64,000 nt of DNA from a bacterium (GTDB lineage Bacteria > Sysuimicrobiota > Sysuimicrobiia > Sysuimicrobiales > Humicultoraceae): contig JAVHLI010000012.1 in NCBI GenBank assembly GCA_031082185.1, positions 1-64,000 on the forward strand. Reading direction: 5' to 3'. Made by a program: the position numbers and the translations under genes. Below are positions 43,737 to 56,645 of this stretch, one piece after another (position 1 is the stretch's first letter; every line of letters starts with the position of its first letter). Under the pieces are notes generated by a model that saw only the letters and a list, made by a program, of their open reading frames with translations, did no database searches and was not told the DNA's origin.

Positions 43737-45227
43737 ATGATGACTCTGGGCGTGGACGTCGGCACGACCGCGTGCAAGGCGGTCCTGCTGGATGAGCACG
43801 CCCGGATCGTGGCGGAGGCCGAGCATCCCCACGATCTCGTCAACCTCCATCCCGGGTGGGCGGAGGAAGACCCCGAGGACTGGTGGCGGGGTTTGGTTGC
43901 TACGACACGGCAGGTCCTTGCCGACCAGGACCCCTCCGGCGTGCGCGCCGTTGGGATCTCTGGTATGGTGCCTGCGCTGCTTCTGCTCGACGGGGACGGG
44001 AATCCAATCCGGCGCTCCATCCAGCAGAACGACGCGCGCGCGGTGGACGAGATCCGCTTCTGCAAAGAGCGTCTTCCCGAGGACGATCTGTTCAAGCGTA
44101 CCGGCGCCACGTGGAACCAACAGGTGATTCCGCCCAAGCTCCAGTGGATCAGGCGGCACGAGCCCGAGGCCTGGCGGAAGACCCACCGCATCTGCGGTTG
44201 CTACGAGCACCTGACGCAACGGCTGTCGGGAGCGATCTACACCGAAGCCAACTGGGCGCTGGAATCGGGCATGTGGGATGCGCTGGAGGAGACCTGGTTC
44301 GCGCCGGTGCTCGATCTTGTTGACCTGCCGCCCGGGCCTCTCGCGCCCGTCCGGCGCGCGCACGAGATCGTCGGAGAGGTTACCGGCCGCGCGGCGCAGG
44401 AGACCGGCCTGCTGGCAGGAACCCCGGTCGTGGCCGGCAGCGCCGACCACATCGCGGCGGCGCTGGCCGCAGGCCTGGCCGCCGAGGGCGAGGCGGTTCT
44501 GAAGTTCGGCGGCGCAGGGGACTTCCTCTACGCGGTGGACGGATTCCGACCCCTGCGCGAGATGTTCATAGACTACCACGACCTGCCGGGCCTCTTCGTT
44601 ATCAACGGCTGCATGGCAACCTCGGGGAGCCTGGTGAAGTGGTTCAGGGACAGGTTCAACGCCGGTGCCACCTACGCCGACCTCGACCTGGCCGCGTCGA
44701 GGATCCCGCCGGGGAGCGACGGCCTCGTGCTGTTGCCCTACTTCCTTGGCGAAAAGACACCCCTGCACGATCCCGAGGCGCGCGGCACGGTGCTGGGGCT
44801 GACGCTGTCTCACACTCCTGCCCATATCTATCGTGCAATTCTAGAGGGCGTGGCCTTCGCGTTCCGTCATCACGTGGAGGTGCTTGAGGCCGCGGGCCAC
44901 CCGGTCGCGCGGTTCTACGTCATGGACGGCGGCGCGCGCAGCGCGCTTTGGCGCCAGATAACCGCATCGGTCCTGGGGAGGGAGGTGTGTCACCTGGAGG
45001 GCGGCCACGCGGGCAGTGCGTACGGCGTGGCCTTCGTGGCGGGTGTGGCCGCGGGTCTGTGGCCGTGGCAGCGGGTCAGGGATCAGGTCAGGATCGCCGG
45101 GATAACCCAGCCGGACGCTGCCGGCGTGCCCGTTTACGCGCAGACCTACGGAATCTACCGAGAGACCTATCGCAGGTTGAAGGACCTCTACCCGAAGCTG
45201 AGGAGGGAGCACGTTGTTGGGGCTTGA
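43737..45227 (+). CDS. FGGY-family carbohydrate kinase (xylulokinase-like)
   Basis: The 496-residue kinase has the FGGY phosphate motifs: LGVDVGTTACKAVLLDEHAR at the N terminus, HPGWAEEDPEDWW near 37, the mid-protein GTPVVAGSADHIAAALAAGL, and MDGGARSALWRQITASVLGR near 396 in the second domain. FGGY enzymes phosphorylate xylulose, ribulose, glycerol and related polyols; this one groups most with XylB-like members by eye. It starts 1 nt after the BtpA-family gene and overlaps the SDR gene by 14 nt. Confidence 0.92.
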   Translation: MMTLGVDVGTTACKAVLLDEHARIVAEAEHPHDLVNLHPGWAEEDPEDWWRGLVATTRQVLADQDPSGVRAVGISGMVPALLLLDGDGNPIRRSIQQNDARAVDEIRFCKERLPEDDLFKRTGATWNQQVIPPKLQWIRRHEPEAWRKTHRICGCYEHLTQRLSGAIYTEANWALESGMWDALEETWFAPVLDLVDLPPGPLAPVRRAHEIVGEVTGRAAQETGLLAGTPVVAGSADHIAAALAAGLAAEGEAVLKFGGAGDFLYAVDGFRPLREMFIDYHDLPGLFVINGCMATSGSLVKWFRDRFNAGATYADLDLAASRIPPGSDGLVLLPYFLGEKTPLHDPEARGTVLGLTLSHTPAHIYRAILEGVAFAFRHHVEVLEAAGHPVARFYVMDGGARSALWRQITASVLGREVCHLEGGHAGSAYGVAFVAGVAAGLWPWQRVRDQVRIAGITQPDAAGVPVYAQTYGIYRETYRRLKDLYPKLRREHVVGA

Positions 45228-46005
45228 GGCACTCGTGACAGGAGCCGCGTCGGGCATAGGCCGGGCGATTGCCCTCCGGCTCGCCCGCGAGGGGGCGCGC
45301 GTATGGGTGACGGACGTAGACGCGGAGGGCGCCGGGCGCGTAGGGGCGGAGATTACCGCATCCGGTGGCGATGCGACAGTCAGTGTCCTTGATGTCACAA
45401 GCCGGTCCGACCTGGAGCGCATCGCGGAGGAGGTCTACGCCACTGCCGGCCGGCTCGACCTGCTGATAGTCAACGCGGGAGTCTCGACCATGAACCACTT
45501 CCTGGATCTGACCGAAGAGGAGTGGGACCTCAACTTCGGCGTCAACGTCAGGGGCGCGTTCCTAACCATGCAGACCTTCGCAAGGCGGATGGTGGGACAG
45601 GGGCCGATTCCGGGCAGGGAACTGCGCGGCAAGATCGTGCTCACGGCATCCATGGCCGCGCGGCGCGCTGCGCCATTGTTGGCGCACTACTCGGCCTCCA
45701 AGTTCGCCGCCCTGGGTCTGATGCAGGCCGCGGCCCGGGAACTGGCGCCCCACCGTATCACCGTGAACGCGGTCAACCCCGGCTACGTCAGAACCGCGAT
45801 GCAGGATCGCGAGGTGGCCTGGGAAGCGCGGCTGCGGGGTACCGCCCCCGACGAGGTGGTCCGCGACTACCTGAAGGACACGCCCCTGGGGCGGCTGGAA
45901 ACCCCTGAGGACGTGGCCGGAGTCGTGGCATTCCTGTGTGGGCCCGACGCCGATTTCATTACCGGAGAAGCCATCGAGGTGAACGGGGGCGCATGGATCG
46001 CCTGA
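45214..46005 (+). CDS. Short-chain dehydrogenase/reductase
   Basis: The 263-residue SDR has the NAD(P) motif TGAASGIG (9-16), NAG (87-89), and catalytic Ser146, Tyr159 and Lys163 (YSASK). The C-terminal PEDVAGVVAFLCGPDADFIT then GEAIEVNGG is typical of sugar and polyol dehydrogenases. Asp34 after the second strand suggests NAD preference. The start is TTG 45214 inside the kinase gene end, preceded by GAGGGAG. It would oxidise a sugar or polyol in the pathway. Confidence 0.92.
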   Translation: MLGLEALVTGAASGIGRAIALRLAREGARVWVTDVDAEGAGRVGAEITASGGDATVSVLDVTSRSDLERIAEEVYATAGRLDLLIVNAGVSTMNHFLDLTEEEWDLNFGVNVRGAFLTMQTFARRMVGQGPIPGRELRGKIVLTASMAARRAAPLLAHYSASKFAALGLMQAAARELAPHRITVNAVNPGYVRTAMQDREVAWEARLRGTAPDEVVRDYLKDTPLGRLETPEDVAGVVAFLCGPDADFITGEAIEVNGGAWIA

Positions 46006-46075
46006 AAGCGGGCGCGCGCCCGGACTGCACGTCGCACGCGAACAAAACAAACGCACGCGATGGGAGGTGCAAGGG

Positions 46076-47335
46076 ATGACGGTATGGAGAGCAACATGGC
46101 TCATCCTGGTGGTTTTCCTCGTGGTTGCGCTGCTGCCGCTGTCGAGCAGCGTGGCACAGCCGAGGTCAACCCTGAACCTCGTCTCGATGTCGGACCGCTT
46201 CTCAGGCGCGCTCACACGGCTCGCGCCGGAGTTCGAACGGGAGACGGGCATCAAGGTGAACGTCACGATCCAGAGCTACGGCGAGCTGTACTCCCGGGCC
46301 ATCGCGGATTTCGTGGGCCGCACCGGGGGAGCCGACCTCTATACGGTGGACATCGTCTGGACCGGGGAGTGGGGGGAGAACGGCTACCTGGTGGACCTTA
46401 CCCCCATGATCCAGCGCGACCGCGCCGCGATCGCCTACGATGATATCTTCCCGGCGGTGTGGAAGCTGGGCGGCTGGCAGGGCAAGCAGTACGCCTTTCC
46501 CCTCGCCGCCTACGCGGGCGTGCTCGCCTACAACAAGAAGGTCCTCACCGACATGGGCATCAAGCCGCCGCGGAGCGTGCCCGAGTTCGCCACGGCCATC
46601 CAGAAGCTCACCGGCGACGGGCGCTATGGCATCGTCATGAACGGCGCCCGGGGGGCTCCGTGTGCGCAGGACTGGATGTACCATATGTTGATACATGGCG
46701 GAAGCATTCTGGACAAGGACGGAATGCCCGCCCTCAACACCCCTGCCAACGTGCGCGCCCTCACATTCTTTGCAGACATGTTCAAGTACGCGCCTCCGGG
46801 AGCCACCAGCTACGCCTGGGGCGACCGCGAGCTGGCTTTCCGCAGCGGGGTTGCCATGATGCAGATCGCCTGGTCCACCGGCGTCCGCGCCCATCGCGAT
46901 CCCGCGATGTCCAGGGTGGCCACGATCAGCGACATCACCACCCTGCCCCAAGCCGCGGGCGCTCCCACGCGCTACCCGCTGGGCGGATGGAGCATCGGCA
47001 TCAACCGCGACTCCCCCAACAAGCCGGCGGCCTGGGAGTTTATCAAGTGGATCACCTCGCAGCGTGTGCGGCGGGAGTTCGTGCGCCTGGGCGGTGAACC
47101 CATCCGCCGCAGCGAGGTGTCGGACCCCACGCTCCTGGCCGAGTTCCCGTGGTTTGCGATGGTGGGCAAGTCCTTCGAGAACGCCGACGGCGACTTCCGT
47201 CCGCGCATCCGGCAGTACCCTCGAATCCAGGATATCCTAGGCCTCGAGGTGAACCTGGTCATCACCGGCCAGAAGTCCCCGAAGGCAGCTCTGGACGCCG
47301 CTCAGGCCGCGGCGATGCCGCTGTTTGGCCGGTAA
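46076..47335 (+). CDS. ABC transporter substrate-binding protein, carbohydrate type
   Basis: The 419-residue extracellular solute-binding protein (family 1) has a signal peptide (about 1-27, ending SSSVA) and no lipobox Cys. The mature part opens STLNLVSMSDRFSGALTRLA, and KGADLYTVDIVWTGEW-like and YAFPLAAYAGVLAYNKKVLT segments match sugar-binding proteins. GGGAGG at 46062-46067 sits 8 nt before ATG 46076; an in-frame GTG at 46067 is less likely. It would deliver substrate to the two permeases that follow. Confidence 0.92.
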   Translation: MTVWRATWLILVVFLVVALLPLSSSVAQPRSTLNLVSMSDRFSGALTRLAPEFERETGIKVNVTIQSYGELYSRAIADFVGRTGGADLYTVDIVWTGEWGENGYLVDLTPMIQRDRAAIAYDDIFPAVWKLGGWQGKQYAFPLAAYAGVLAYNKKVLTDMGIKPPRSVPEFATAIQKLTGDGRYGIVMNGARGAPCAQDWMYHMLIHGGSILDKDGMPALNTPANVRALTFFADMFKYAPPGATSYAWGDRELAFRSGVAMMQIAWSTGVRAHRDPAMSRVATISDITTLPQAAGAPTRYPLGGWSIGINRDSPNKPAAWEFIKWITSQRVRREFVRLGGEPIRRSEVSDPTLLAEFPWFAMVGKSFENADGDFRPRIRQYPRIQDILGLEVNLVITGQKSPKAALDAAQAAAMPLFGR

Positions 47336-48284
47336 GAACAAGGTGGGCGAGTACACCGGAGCACCCGCGGATCGCTCGGCAGCAGCGGCCGCGCGCCCGG
47401 TGGCGAAGTGGCTGAAGCGGCTGGGGCTGCTCCCCTGGGCAGCCCCAGCCCTCCTGTTCATGCTGTGCTTTGCCTTCTACCCTCTGGGCTACTCTCTGTA
47501 CATCTCCTTCTTCAACTACAGCCTGACGGATCCGACCCAGGCCCAGACGTTCACCGGGCTCGCCAACTACCTGAAGGCGTTCGCGGATCCGGCCTTCCGC
47601 GTCGCCGCCTTGAACTCGGTGTTGTTCGTGATCCTGGCCGTGGGCGCCCAGACGGTGCTCGGCCTGGCCATCGCCGTGCTGCTGAACCGCGACCGGCCCG
47701 GCACCCCGCTGGTCCGCACGTTCCTGCTGGCGCCGCTGACCCTCACGCCCATCGTCGTTGCGCTGGTCTGGAGAGCGCTGTACAACGCCGACTACGGGGT
47801 TGTCTCCTACTACCTCAAGGCGCTTGGTGTTAACATCGGGCGCGGTCCGATAGGCGAACCGTCCACTGCGCTTGTGGCTTTGGTCATCGTGGACGTCTGG
47901 CAGTGGACCCCGCTGGTGGCCCTCATGCTTCTAGCCGGGCTGCGCAGCCAGAGTGCCGATCTCTTTGAGGCGGCCCAGATCGACGGGGCCTCGGGGTGGC
48001 AGCAGTTCTGGTGCGTGGCCCTGCCCCTGCTGCGCCCGATCCTCATTGTGGCCCTGCTGATTCGGACCATGGACGTCTTCAAGCTCTTCGACTCGGTTTA
48101 TATCGTCACGGGCGGAGGGCCCGGCTACGCCACCGAGGTGATGAACCACTACATATTCAAGACCGGCCTGACGTTTTTCGACATGGGGTACGCGGCGGCG
48201 ATGTCCAACCTACTGCTGGTGCTCATCGGTCTGTTTACCGCCGTCTACTTCCGCGCCATCGGGCAACTGGGGGTTACCCAGTGA
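47325..48284 (+). CDS. ABC transporter permease, sugar type (MalF-like)
   Basis: The protein of about 319 residues has six membrane segments and the EAA loop FEAAQIDGASGWQQFWCVAL near residue 210. LLPWAAPALLFMLCFAFYPL is the first helix. It belongs to the CUT1-type sugar permeases. TTG 47325 overlaps the binding-protein gene; GTG 47343 is an alternative. A second permease follows with a 4-nt overlap. Confidence 0.92.
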   Translation: MAGKNKVGEYTGAPADRSAAAAARPVAKWLKRLGLLPWAAPALLFMLCFAFYPLGYSLYISFFNYSLTDPTQAQTFTGLANYLKAFADPAFRVAALNSVLFVILAVGAQTVLGLAIAVLLNRDRPGTPLVRTFLLAPLTLTPIVVALVWRALYNADYGVVSYYLKALGVNIGRGPIGEPSTALVALVIVDVWQWTPLVALMLLAGLRSQSADLFEAAQIDGASGWQQFWCVALPLLRPILIVALLIRTMDVFKLFDSVYIVTGGGPGYATEVMNHYIFKTGLTFFDMGYAAAMSNLLLVLIGLFTAVYFRAIGQLGVTQ

Positions 48285-49114
48285 CGATGCGGCGACACCA
48301 ACGGGCGGCGGACGTGATCACGTACACGCTGCTTGCCCTGATCATGGGGTTCTTCCTGTTCCCGATCGTGTGGCTGCTGTTGACCTCGCTCAAGCCCGCA
48401 CGGGATGCGTTCACGATCCCACCCGTGTGGATCTTCCGTCCGATCCTGGACAACTTCCGCGCTGTGTTCAGCATGGTGCCCGTCGCAGCGTACTTGAAGA
48501 ACAGCCTGACGATCGCACTGGGGACAACGGCGCTGTCACTGGTGCTCGGCGTGCCCGCCGGCTACGGGCTCGCCCGCACCGCATCGCGCGCCGCCGGGAA
48601 CTCCGCGCTCCTGATGCTGGCGATCCGCATGGCGCCGCCGGTGGCGCTGTTGATCCCGTTCTACTTGGTCATGCGGGACATGCGCCTGCTGGGGACGTAC
48701 CTGGCGGTGATTCTGCTGCAGAGCGTCTTCAACACCACGTTCGTGACCTGGATGATGCGCGGCTACTTCCTGTCGCTACCGGCCGACCTGGAGCTGGCGG
48801 CGATGACCGACGGCTGCACCAGGTTCGGCGCGTTCTGGCGCGTGGCGCTGCCACTTGCCGTACCGGGGTTAGCTACCGCGGCGATTTTCACTTTCACCTT
48901 CTCCTGGAACGACTTCCTCCTTCCGATGCTACTGTCGGGGCGCACCACGCGGACGCTGACCCTGGGAATACTGGAGACGATGAGCACCTACGAGATCGGC
49001 TGGAACAACATGGCCGCCATCGGGATGATTACCATATTGCCCGTGCTGTTGCTGGGATATATCCTGCAGCCGTACTATGTCCGAGGGCTTACCCTGGGCG
49101 CGGTCCGCGAGTAG
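48281..49114 (+). CDS. ABC transporter permease, sugar type (MalG-like)
   Basis: The 277-residue permease has six membrane segments, LFPIVWLLLTSLKPARDAF at the start, and the EAA loop ELAAMTDGCTRFGAFWRVAL near residue 170. It pairs with the preceding permease. No ATP-binding subunit is encoded in the cluster, so a shared multi-sugar ATPase elsewhere is required. GTG 48281 overlaps the upstream stop (GTGA). Confidence 0.93.
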   Translation: MTMRRHQRAADVITYTLLALIMGFFLFPIVWLLLTSLKPARDAFTIPPVWIFRPILDNFRAVFSMVPVAAYLKNSLTIALGTTALSLVLGVPAGYGLARTASRAAGNSALLMLAIRMAPPVALLIPFYLVMRDMRLLGTYLAVILLQSVFNTTFVTWMMRGYFLSLPADLELAAMTDGCTRFGAFWRVALPLAVPGLATAAIFTFTFSWNDFLLPMLLSGRTTRTLTLGILETMSTYEIGWNNMAAIGMITILPVLLLGYILQPYYVRGLTLGAVRE

Positions 49115-49126
49115 GAGGGATCCGAC

Positions 49127-50418
49127 ATGACCTTTGACCTGATTATCCGCCGCGCCCAGTTGCGCCAACGCGGCGGCCTGACCGACATCGGCATCACGGG
49201 CGGCAGGATCGCGGCCGTTGAGACGCGCCTTCCCTCCGAGGGGGCAGCGGAGATTGACGCCGCGGGCCGCCTGGTGACCGAGCCGTTCGTGGACTGCCAC
49301 TTCCACATAGACAAGTCTTTCTTCGGCGAGGCCGTGGGACGGTACGACTACCCCCTCAAACCGCTGAGCGGGCCGGGCGAGCTGTTCGAGGGCGAGGTCA
49401 GGTCGGGCATGCAGGAGTACGAGCTGCTCCACAGCAACGTGGTGCCCATCGAGCACACATGGGCCTTCAAGCGGCAGTACACGCCCACCGAGGTCGCCGA
49501 GAGGGTCGGCCGCGCGCTCGAGCTCGCCCTCGCCCACGGGACGCTGGCAATGCGCATGTTCGTGGATGTGGACTCGTTCGCAGGCCTGCGCGCGCTGGAA
49601 GGCGTACTGCTGGCGCGGGAACGGTTTGGGCGCACCATGACGCTCCAGGTGTGCGCCTTTCCCCAGGAGGGCCTGCTGACCAATCCGGCGGCGTTCGACC
49701 TGATGCGACAGGCGATGGATATGGGTGCCGATGTGGTCGGCGGTATCCCCTTCATCGAGCTGGACGACGAGGGAGCCCGGCGTCACATTGACTACTGCTT
49801 TGACTTGGCGAAACGCTACGACCGCGACGTGCACATGCTGTGCGACGACGCGCCGAACCCCAACTTCCGTACGCTGGAGATGCTGGCCGCGAAGACGATC
49901 CGCGAGGAGTACCACGGCCGGGTTTCCTCGGGCCACAACGGCGCCCTGCGCGTATACCCGGACGCGCACGCCGCCAGGGTCATCAACCTGGTCAGGCAGG
50001 CCCGTATCAACATCGTCGCGAACCCGAACGTCAACGCACTCGGGACCCTCACGAGAGTGAACGAGCTGATGGCCGCCGGCGTAAACGTCTGCTCAGGGCA
50101 GGACGACCTGGACAACTTCTACTATCCTTTGGGCCGCGCGGATCTGCTGGACTCCATGAACTTCATGGTCCACCTGGCGCACCTGGCCACCCCCCAGGGA
50201 TTTGAGGTCGCCTTCGACATCGTCACGCGGAACGGTGCGAGAACCCTGGGGATGTCCGGGTACGGGCTCGAGGTCGGCGCCGAGGCCAACCTGCTCATCT
50301 TTGACGGCAGTAACCTGCACGATGTTCTCCAGATGCAGGCCGATCGCAACTACGTGATCGCCCGCGGCCGAATCGTCGCGAGCACCACACGGCAGCGACA
50401 CATTGAGTTGATCCGAGA

Positions 50419-50422
<4 letters not shown>
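49127..50422 (+). CDS. Amidohydrolase, cytosine-deaminase-like
   Basis: The 431-residue metal-dependent hydrolase has the HxH motif in DCHFHIDKSFF (near residue 62), a His in SSGHNGALR near 265, and the C-terminal Asp region NVCSGQDDLDNFYYPLGRAD near 322, similar to cytosine deaminase-type amidohydrolases. Such enzymes remove ring amino groups or open cyclic amides. The ribosome site GGAGGGAT precedes the ATG. It follows the transporter genes by 12 nt, pointing to processing of the imported compound. Confidence 0.88.
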
Positions 50423-53285
<2,863 letters not shown>

Positions 53286-53316
53286 ACGGCGAGCGCAGCA
53301 CGAGCGGTGGTGAAGC

Positions 53317-53826
53317 ATGAGGCGGATCTTGATCTGGATCGTGGTTCTGGCGGTTGCGGCGGCGCTCCTGTGGTGGACGCAGCTTCGGCCACAGGAGACA
53401 CGCGTCACCGTCTTCTTCGTGGGGGCGGCCGACGGTGCAGGTACGGTGGTCCCGGTCCAACGCACGGTGCAAGGCCGCAGGGCAGAGGCGTTGCTCCGCG
53501 GAGCGTTTGATGCGCTGCTGGCCGGCCCGACGGCGCAGGAACGTGCAAAGGGGTTGACGACCGAGATCCCTGCCGGGACGCGGCTTCGGGGCCTTTCCGT
53601 CCGTGAAGGCGTTGTCACGGTTGATCTTTCGGAGGCCGTTGGTTCAGGTGGCGGATCATCCAGCATGCAGGGGCGGCTCTGGCAGATCGTCTACACGGGC
53701 ACGGTACTTCCGGCCGCGCGGCAGGTGCGGCTGATCATCGAGGGTGAGGAACGCCAAACCCTGGGTGGGGAAGGCCTGATTATAGACCGTCCCATCACCA
53801 GGCCGCCGACCTATCCAAGGTTCTAA
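53317..53826 (+). CDS. GerMN-domain protein
   Basis: The 169-residue protein has one N-terminal membrane anchor (about 4-22) and a GerMN domain (about 60-150): AEALLRGAFDALLAGPTAQE, then VREGVVTVDLSEAV and MQGRLWQIVYTG. GerMN domains occur in spore-germination GerM and in lipoproteins such as LpqB; the domain's role is unclear. A 12-nt sequence around the ligA stop (GGTGAAGCATGA) is repeated at this gene's start. Confidence 0.85.
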   Translation: MRRILIWIVVLAVAAALLWWTQLRPQETRVTVFFVGAADGAGTVVPVQRTVQGRRAEALLRGAFDALLAGPTAQERAKGLTTEIPAGTRLRGLSVREGVVTVDLSEAVGSGGGSSSMQGRLWQIVYTGTVLPAARQVRLIIEGEERQTLGGEGLIIDRPITRPPTYPRF

Positions 53827-53856
53827 GGCCTTTCGCCGGCGGACCCGCGGGCAGGA

Positions 53857-55014
53857 GTGCGCTTCAGGGCCGCAGAAGAGTCGTCTGCCTATATCCTTCA
53901 ACAACGGAGCTGCCGGGTGCCTCGCGAGGTCTTCGCCGAAGAGATAGAGACCTTCCTGGAACGGCTCGATGCCGTTGCCGCCACGCGCGTCGTGGCCAAC
54001 GAGGCGGGCGAGATAGAGCGGATCTATGTGACCACCGAATCCGCCCGCGACGACGGGGCGATTCGCCGCGCCATAACCTCGGCGTTGATGAGCCAGTTCA
54101 ACCTGCCGGTGGACGGGTGGCGAATTCAGATCGCCCACTTCGAGCTTACGCCTGAGTTGGAGAACCTCCCCGAATGCCGCCTGGTGCGCCTCGAAGAGAC
54201 GATAACGGAGACGCTCACGCGGGCCCAGGTCGAGCTGCGCTACGAGCGCGACGGCGTGTCCAAGACCCTGATCGGTGCCGCCCAGGCGCCGCCCGGCCAG
54301 GCACACCGCCTGCGCACGGTTGCGGCGGCCGCGATCGAGGCGCTACGCCCACTGGCCCAGAGGTCAGGCAGCAAGCCCTCGCTGGAGGGCCTGACCCTTA
54401 TGCCATTCGCCGGCGCGACGGTCGCCCTGGCCGCGATCAGCATGGCCTCGGAGCGTGCCAGTTTGCTCCATGTGGGCGCCGCGGTGGTGTCCACGAGCGA
54501 GACCGAGGCGGTGGTGGGCGCAGTACTCGATGCCGTCCGCAAGCCGGTCCGGCCTGTGGAAAGGGCAGGAGGGGTCCGGCCGGACCGCAGGTATCAGATC
54601 GAGGGGCTGCGGCAGCACTACGAGCGGCTGATCCGCCGGGACGGGGAGCCGGCGGGAGTGACCGAGCCGGCGCATGACCACGACCAGAAACTGGCCGACA
54701 TTCGTCCGGAACGTGAGGGAGGTGCTGCGATCGTGACGCATGATGAGATCCGCGGTGATGCCCAGTCCGCAGCCAAGTCGGCGCCGCGCGCCTCGGTGGA
54801 GGACGCTTTCTACCGCCGGCTGGTAGCCACCGGTGCTCCGGTTCACATCCGGTGTCGCGACGGATACGAGATACCCACCGGAGTGGTCAAGGAGTTCGGG
54901 ACGTACAGCCTTCTCGTTGAGGTCAACGGGGTTCAGGAGCTGGTCTTCAAGCACGGGATCATCGCCATCCGGCCCTACGGCCCGCTGCCGCCTGAATCCG
55001 GGACGCCTTCGTAG
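53857..55014 (+). CDS. Unrecognised protein with C-terminal Hfq-like Sm domain
   Basis: The 385-residue protein ends (about 314-375) in what looks like an Hfq/Sm fold: VEDAFYRRLVATGAPVHIRC, then DGYEIPTGVVKEFGTYSLLV and VFKHGIIAIRP, where KH matches the Hfq YKHA motif. The N-terminal 230 residues hold two alpha/beta segments I cannot name, including EIERIYVTTESARDDGAIRR near 50 and LVRLEETITETLTRAQVELR near 108. A charged linker (235-310) joins the parts. GTG 53857 is used. RNA binding is inferred from the domain only. The next gene, for a carboxyltransferase, starts 6 nt later. Confidence 0.65.
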   Translation: MRFRAAEESSAYILQQRSCRVPREVFAEEIETFLERLDAVAATRVVANEAGEIERIYVTTESARDDGAIRRAITSALMSQFNLPVDGWRIQIAHFELTPELENLPECRLVRLEETITETLTRAQVELRYERDGVSKTLIGAAQAPPGQAHRLRTVAAAAIEALRPLAQRSGSKPSLEGLTLMPFAGATVALAAISMASERASLLHVGAAVVSTSETEAVVGAVLDAVRKPVRPVERAGGVRPDRRYQIEGLRQHYERLIRRDGEPAGVTEPAHDHDQKLADIRPEREGGAAIVTHDEIRGDAQSAAKSAPRASVEDAFYRRLVATGAPVHIRCRDGYEIPTGVVKEFGTYSLLVEVNGVQELVFKHGIIAIRPYGPLPPESGTPS

Positions 55015-55020
55015 CAGTTC

Positions 55021-56568
55021 GTGCCGTCCGACCGCCTGGAGGAGTTGCGTCGCCGCCGTGAGCGGCTCCTGGCCATGGGGGGGCCGGAGCGCGTGCGGCG
55101 CCAGCACGAGGCAGGCAAGCTCACCGCGCGTGAGCGGCTCGACCTCTTGCTGGATCCCGGATCGTTCGTAGAGCTGGACCCATTTGTCGTGGCCCGCAGC
55201 CGTGACTTCGGGCTGGACCGCGTGGAAACCCCGGCCGACGGCGTTGTTACCGGTCACGGCGCCATTGACGGCCGGCCGGTGCACGTCTTCTCGCAGGACT
55301 TCACCGTGCTGGGTGGCTCGCTGGGCGAGGGACACGCCGCGAAGATCTGCAAGGTCATGGACCTGGCTATCCGGACCGGCACGCCGGTCATCGGGCTCAA
55401 CGATTCCGGCGGCGCGCGTATCCAGGAGGGCGTGGTCAGTCTCGGCGGGTACGCCGACATCTTCCTGCGCAACACCCTGGCCAGCGGCGTGATACCGCAG
55501 ATCTCGGCGATCATGGGTCCGTGCGCCGGGGGCGCTGTGTACTCGCCGGCAATCACCGACTTCACCGTAATGGTTCGGGGCACCTCGTACATGTTCGTAA
55601 CCGGCCCCCAGGTGGTAAGAACGGTCACACGTGAAGAGGTCTCGTTCGAGGAGCTGGGCGGCGCAGACGTGCACGCGGGCCGGAGCGGCATCGCCCACTT
55701 CGTCGCCGAGGATGACGAGGAGTGTCTGCTCCTCCTGCGGCGCCTGATGAGCTACCTTCCCTCCAACAACCTGGACGACCCGCCCCGGCGGAGTCCTACC
55801 GACGACCCCTCCCGCGCTGATCCGGCGCTAGACGATTTGGTACCCGAGGACCCATCCCGGCCCTACGACATGCACGTGGCGATCCAACGCATCGTGGACG
55901 ATGGGGAGTTCCTGGAGGTCCACGCCGCGTTCGCGCGCAACCTCATCGTGGGCTTCTCCCGGCTGCACGGCTGGCCCGTGGGCGTGGTGGCCCAACAGCC
56001 CGCGGTCATGGCCGGCGCGCTCGACATAGACGCCTCGGTCAAGGGCGCGCGGTTCGTGCGGTTCTGCGACGCCTTCAACATCCCCCTGCTCACCTTCGTG
56101 GACGTGCCGGGCTTCCTGCCGGGCACGGCCCAGGAGCACGGCGGCATCATCAGGCACGGCGCCAAGTTGCTGTACGCCTACTGCGAGGCCACGGTGCCCA
56201 AGCTCACGGTGATCACGCGCAAGGCATACGGCGGGGCCTACGACGTCATGTCCAGCACCCACATCCGGGGCGACCTCAACCTGGCTTGGCCGACGGCCGA
56301 GATCGCGGTGATGGGTCCAGAAGGCGCCATTGACATCGTGTTCAGGAAGGAACTGGCCGAAGCCGCCGACCCTGAGGCGCGCCGGCGCGAGCTCGTCGCC
56401 GACTACCGCGCGCGCTTCGCAACACCCTACGTGGCGGCCGGCCGCGGGTACGTTGACGACGTGATCGAGCCGCGAGAGACGCGCCGCCGTCTGATCGTCT
56501 CGCTCGAGCTGCTGCGACGCAAGCGCGCCACAAACCCCAGGCGCAAGCACGGCAACATGCCCCTATAG
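55021..56568 (+). CDS. Acyl-CoA carboxylase carboxyltransferase (propionyl-CoA type)
   Basis: The 515-residue protein is a complete biotin-dependent carboxyltransferase with N and C crotonase-like halves. Landmarks are [20 protein letters not shown] near the N terminus, [40 protein letters not shown] near 128, and [20 protein letters not shown] near 360. The length and motifs resemble propionyl/methylmalonyl-CoA carboxylase beta chains. Biotin carboxylase and carrier genes lie just downstream, and the mutase genes follow, supporting propionyl-CoA as substrate. Confidence 0.92.
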   Translation: MPSDRLEELRRRRERLLAMGGPERVRRQHEAGKLTARERLDLLLDPGSFVELDPFVVARSRDFGLDRVETPADGVVTGHGAIDGRPVHVFSQDFTVLGGSLGEGHAAKICKVMDLAIRTGTPVIGLNDSGGARIQEGVVSLGGYADIFLRNTLASGVIPQISAIMGPCAGGAVYSPAITDFTVMVRGTSYMFVTGPQVVRTVTREEVSFEELGGADVHAGRSGIAHFVAEDDEECLLLLRRLMSYLPSNNLDDPPRRSPTDDPSRADPALDDLVPEDPSRPYDMHVAIQRIVDDGEFLEVHAAFARNLIVGFSRLHGWPVGVVAQQPAVMAGALDIDASVKGARFVRFCDAFNIPLLTFVDVPGFLPGTAQEHGGIIRHGAKLLYAYCEATVPKLTVITRKAYGGAYDVMSSTHIRGDLNLAWPTAEIAVMGPEGAIDIVFRKELAEAADPEARRRELVADYRARFATPYVAAGRGYVDDVIEPRETRRRLIVSLELLRRKRATNPRRKHGNMPL

Positions 56569-56645
56569 GCCGGAGGAATCCCAGAACCGCAGGCGGAATC
56601 CCCCCATAGAGTCCCTGTTGGAGTCCCTGGAACCGCCGACGCCAC

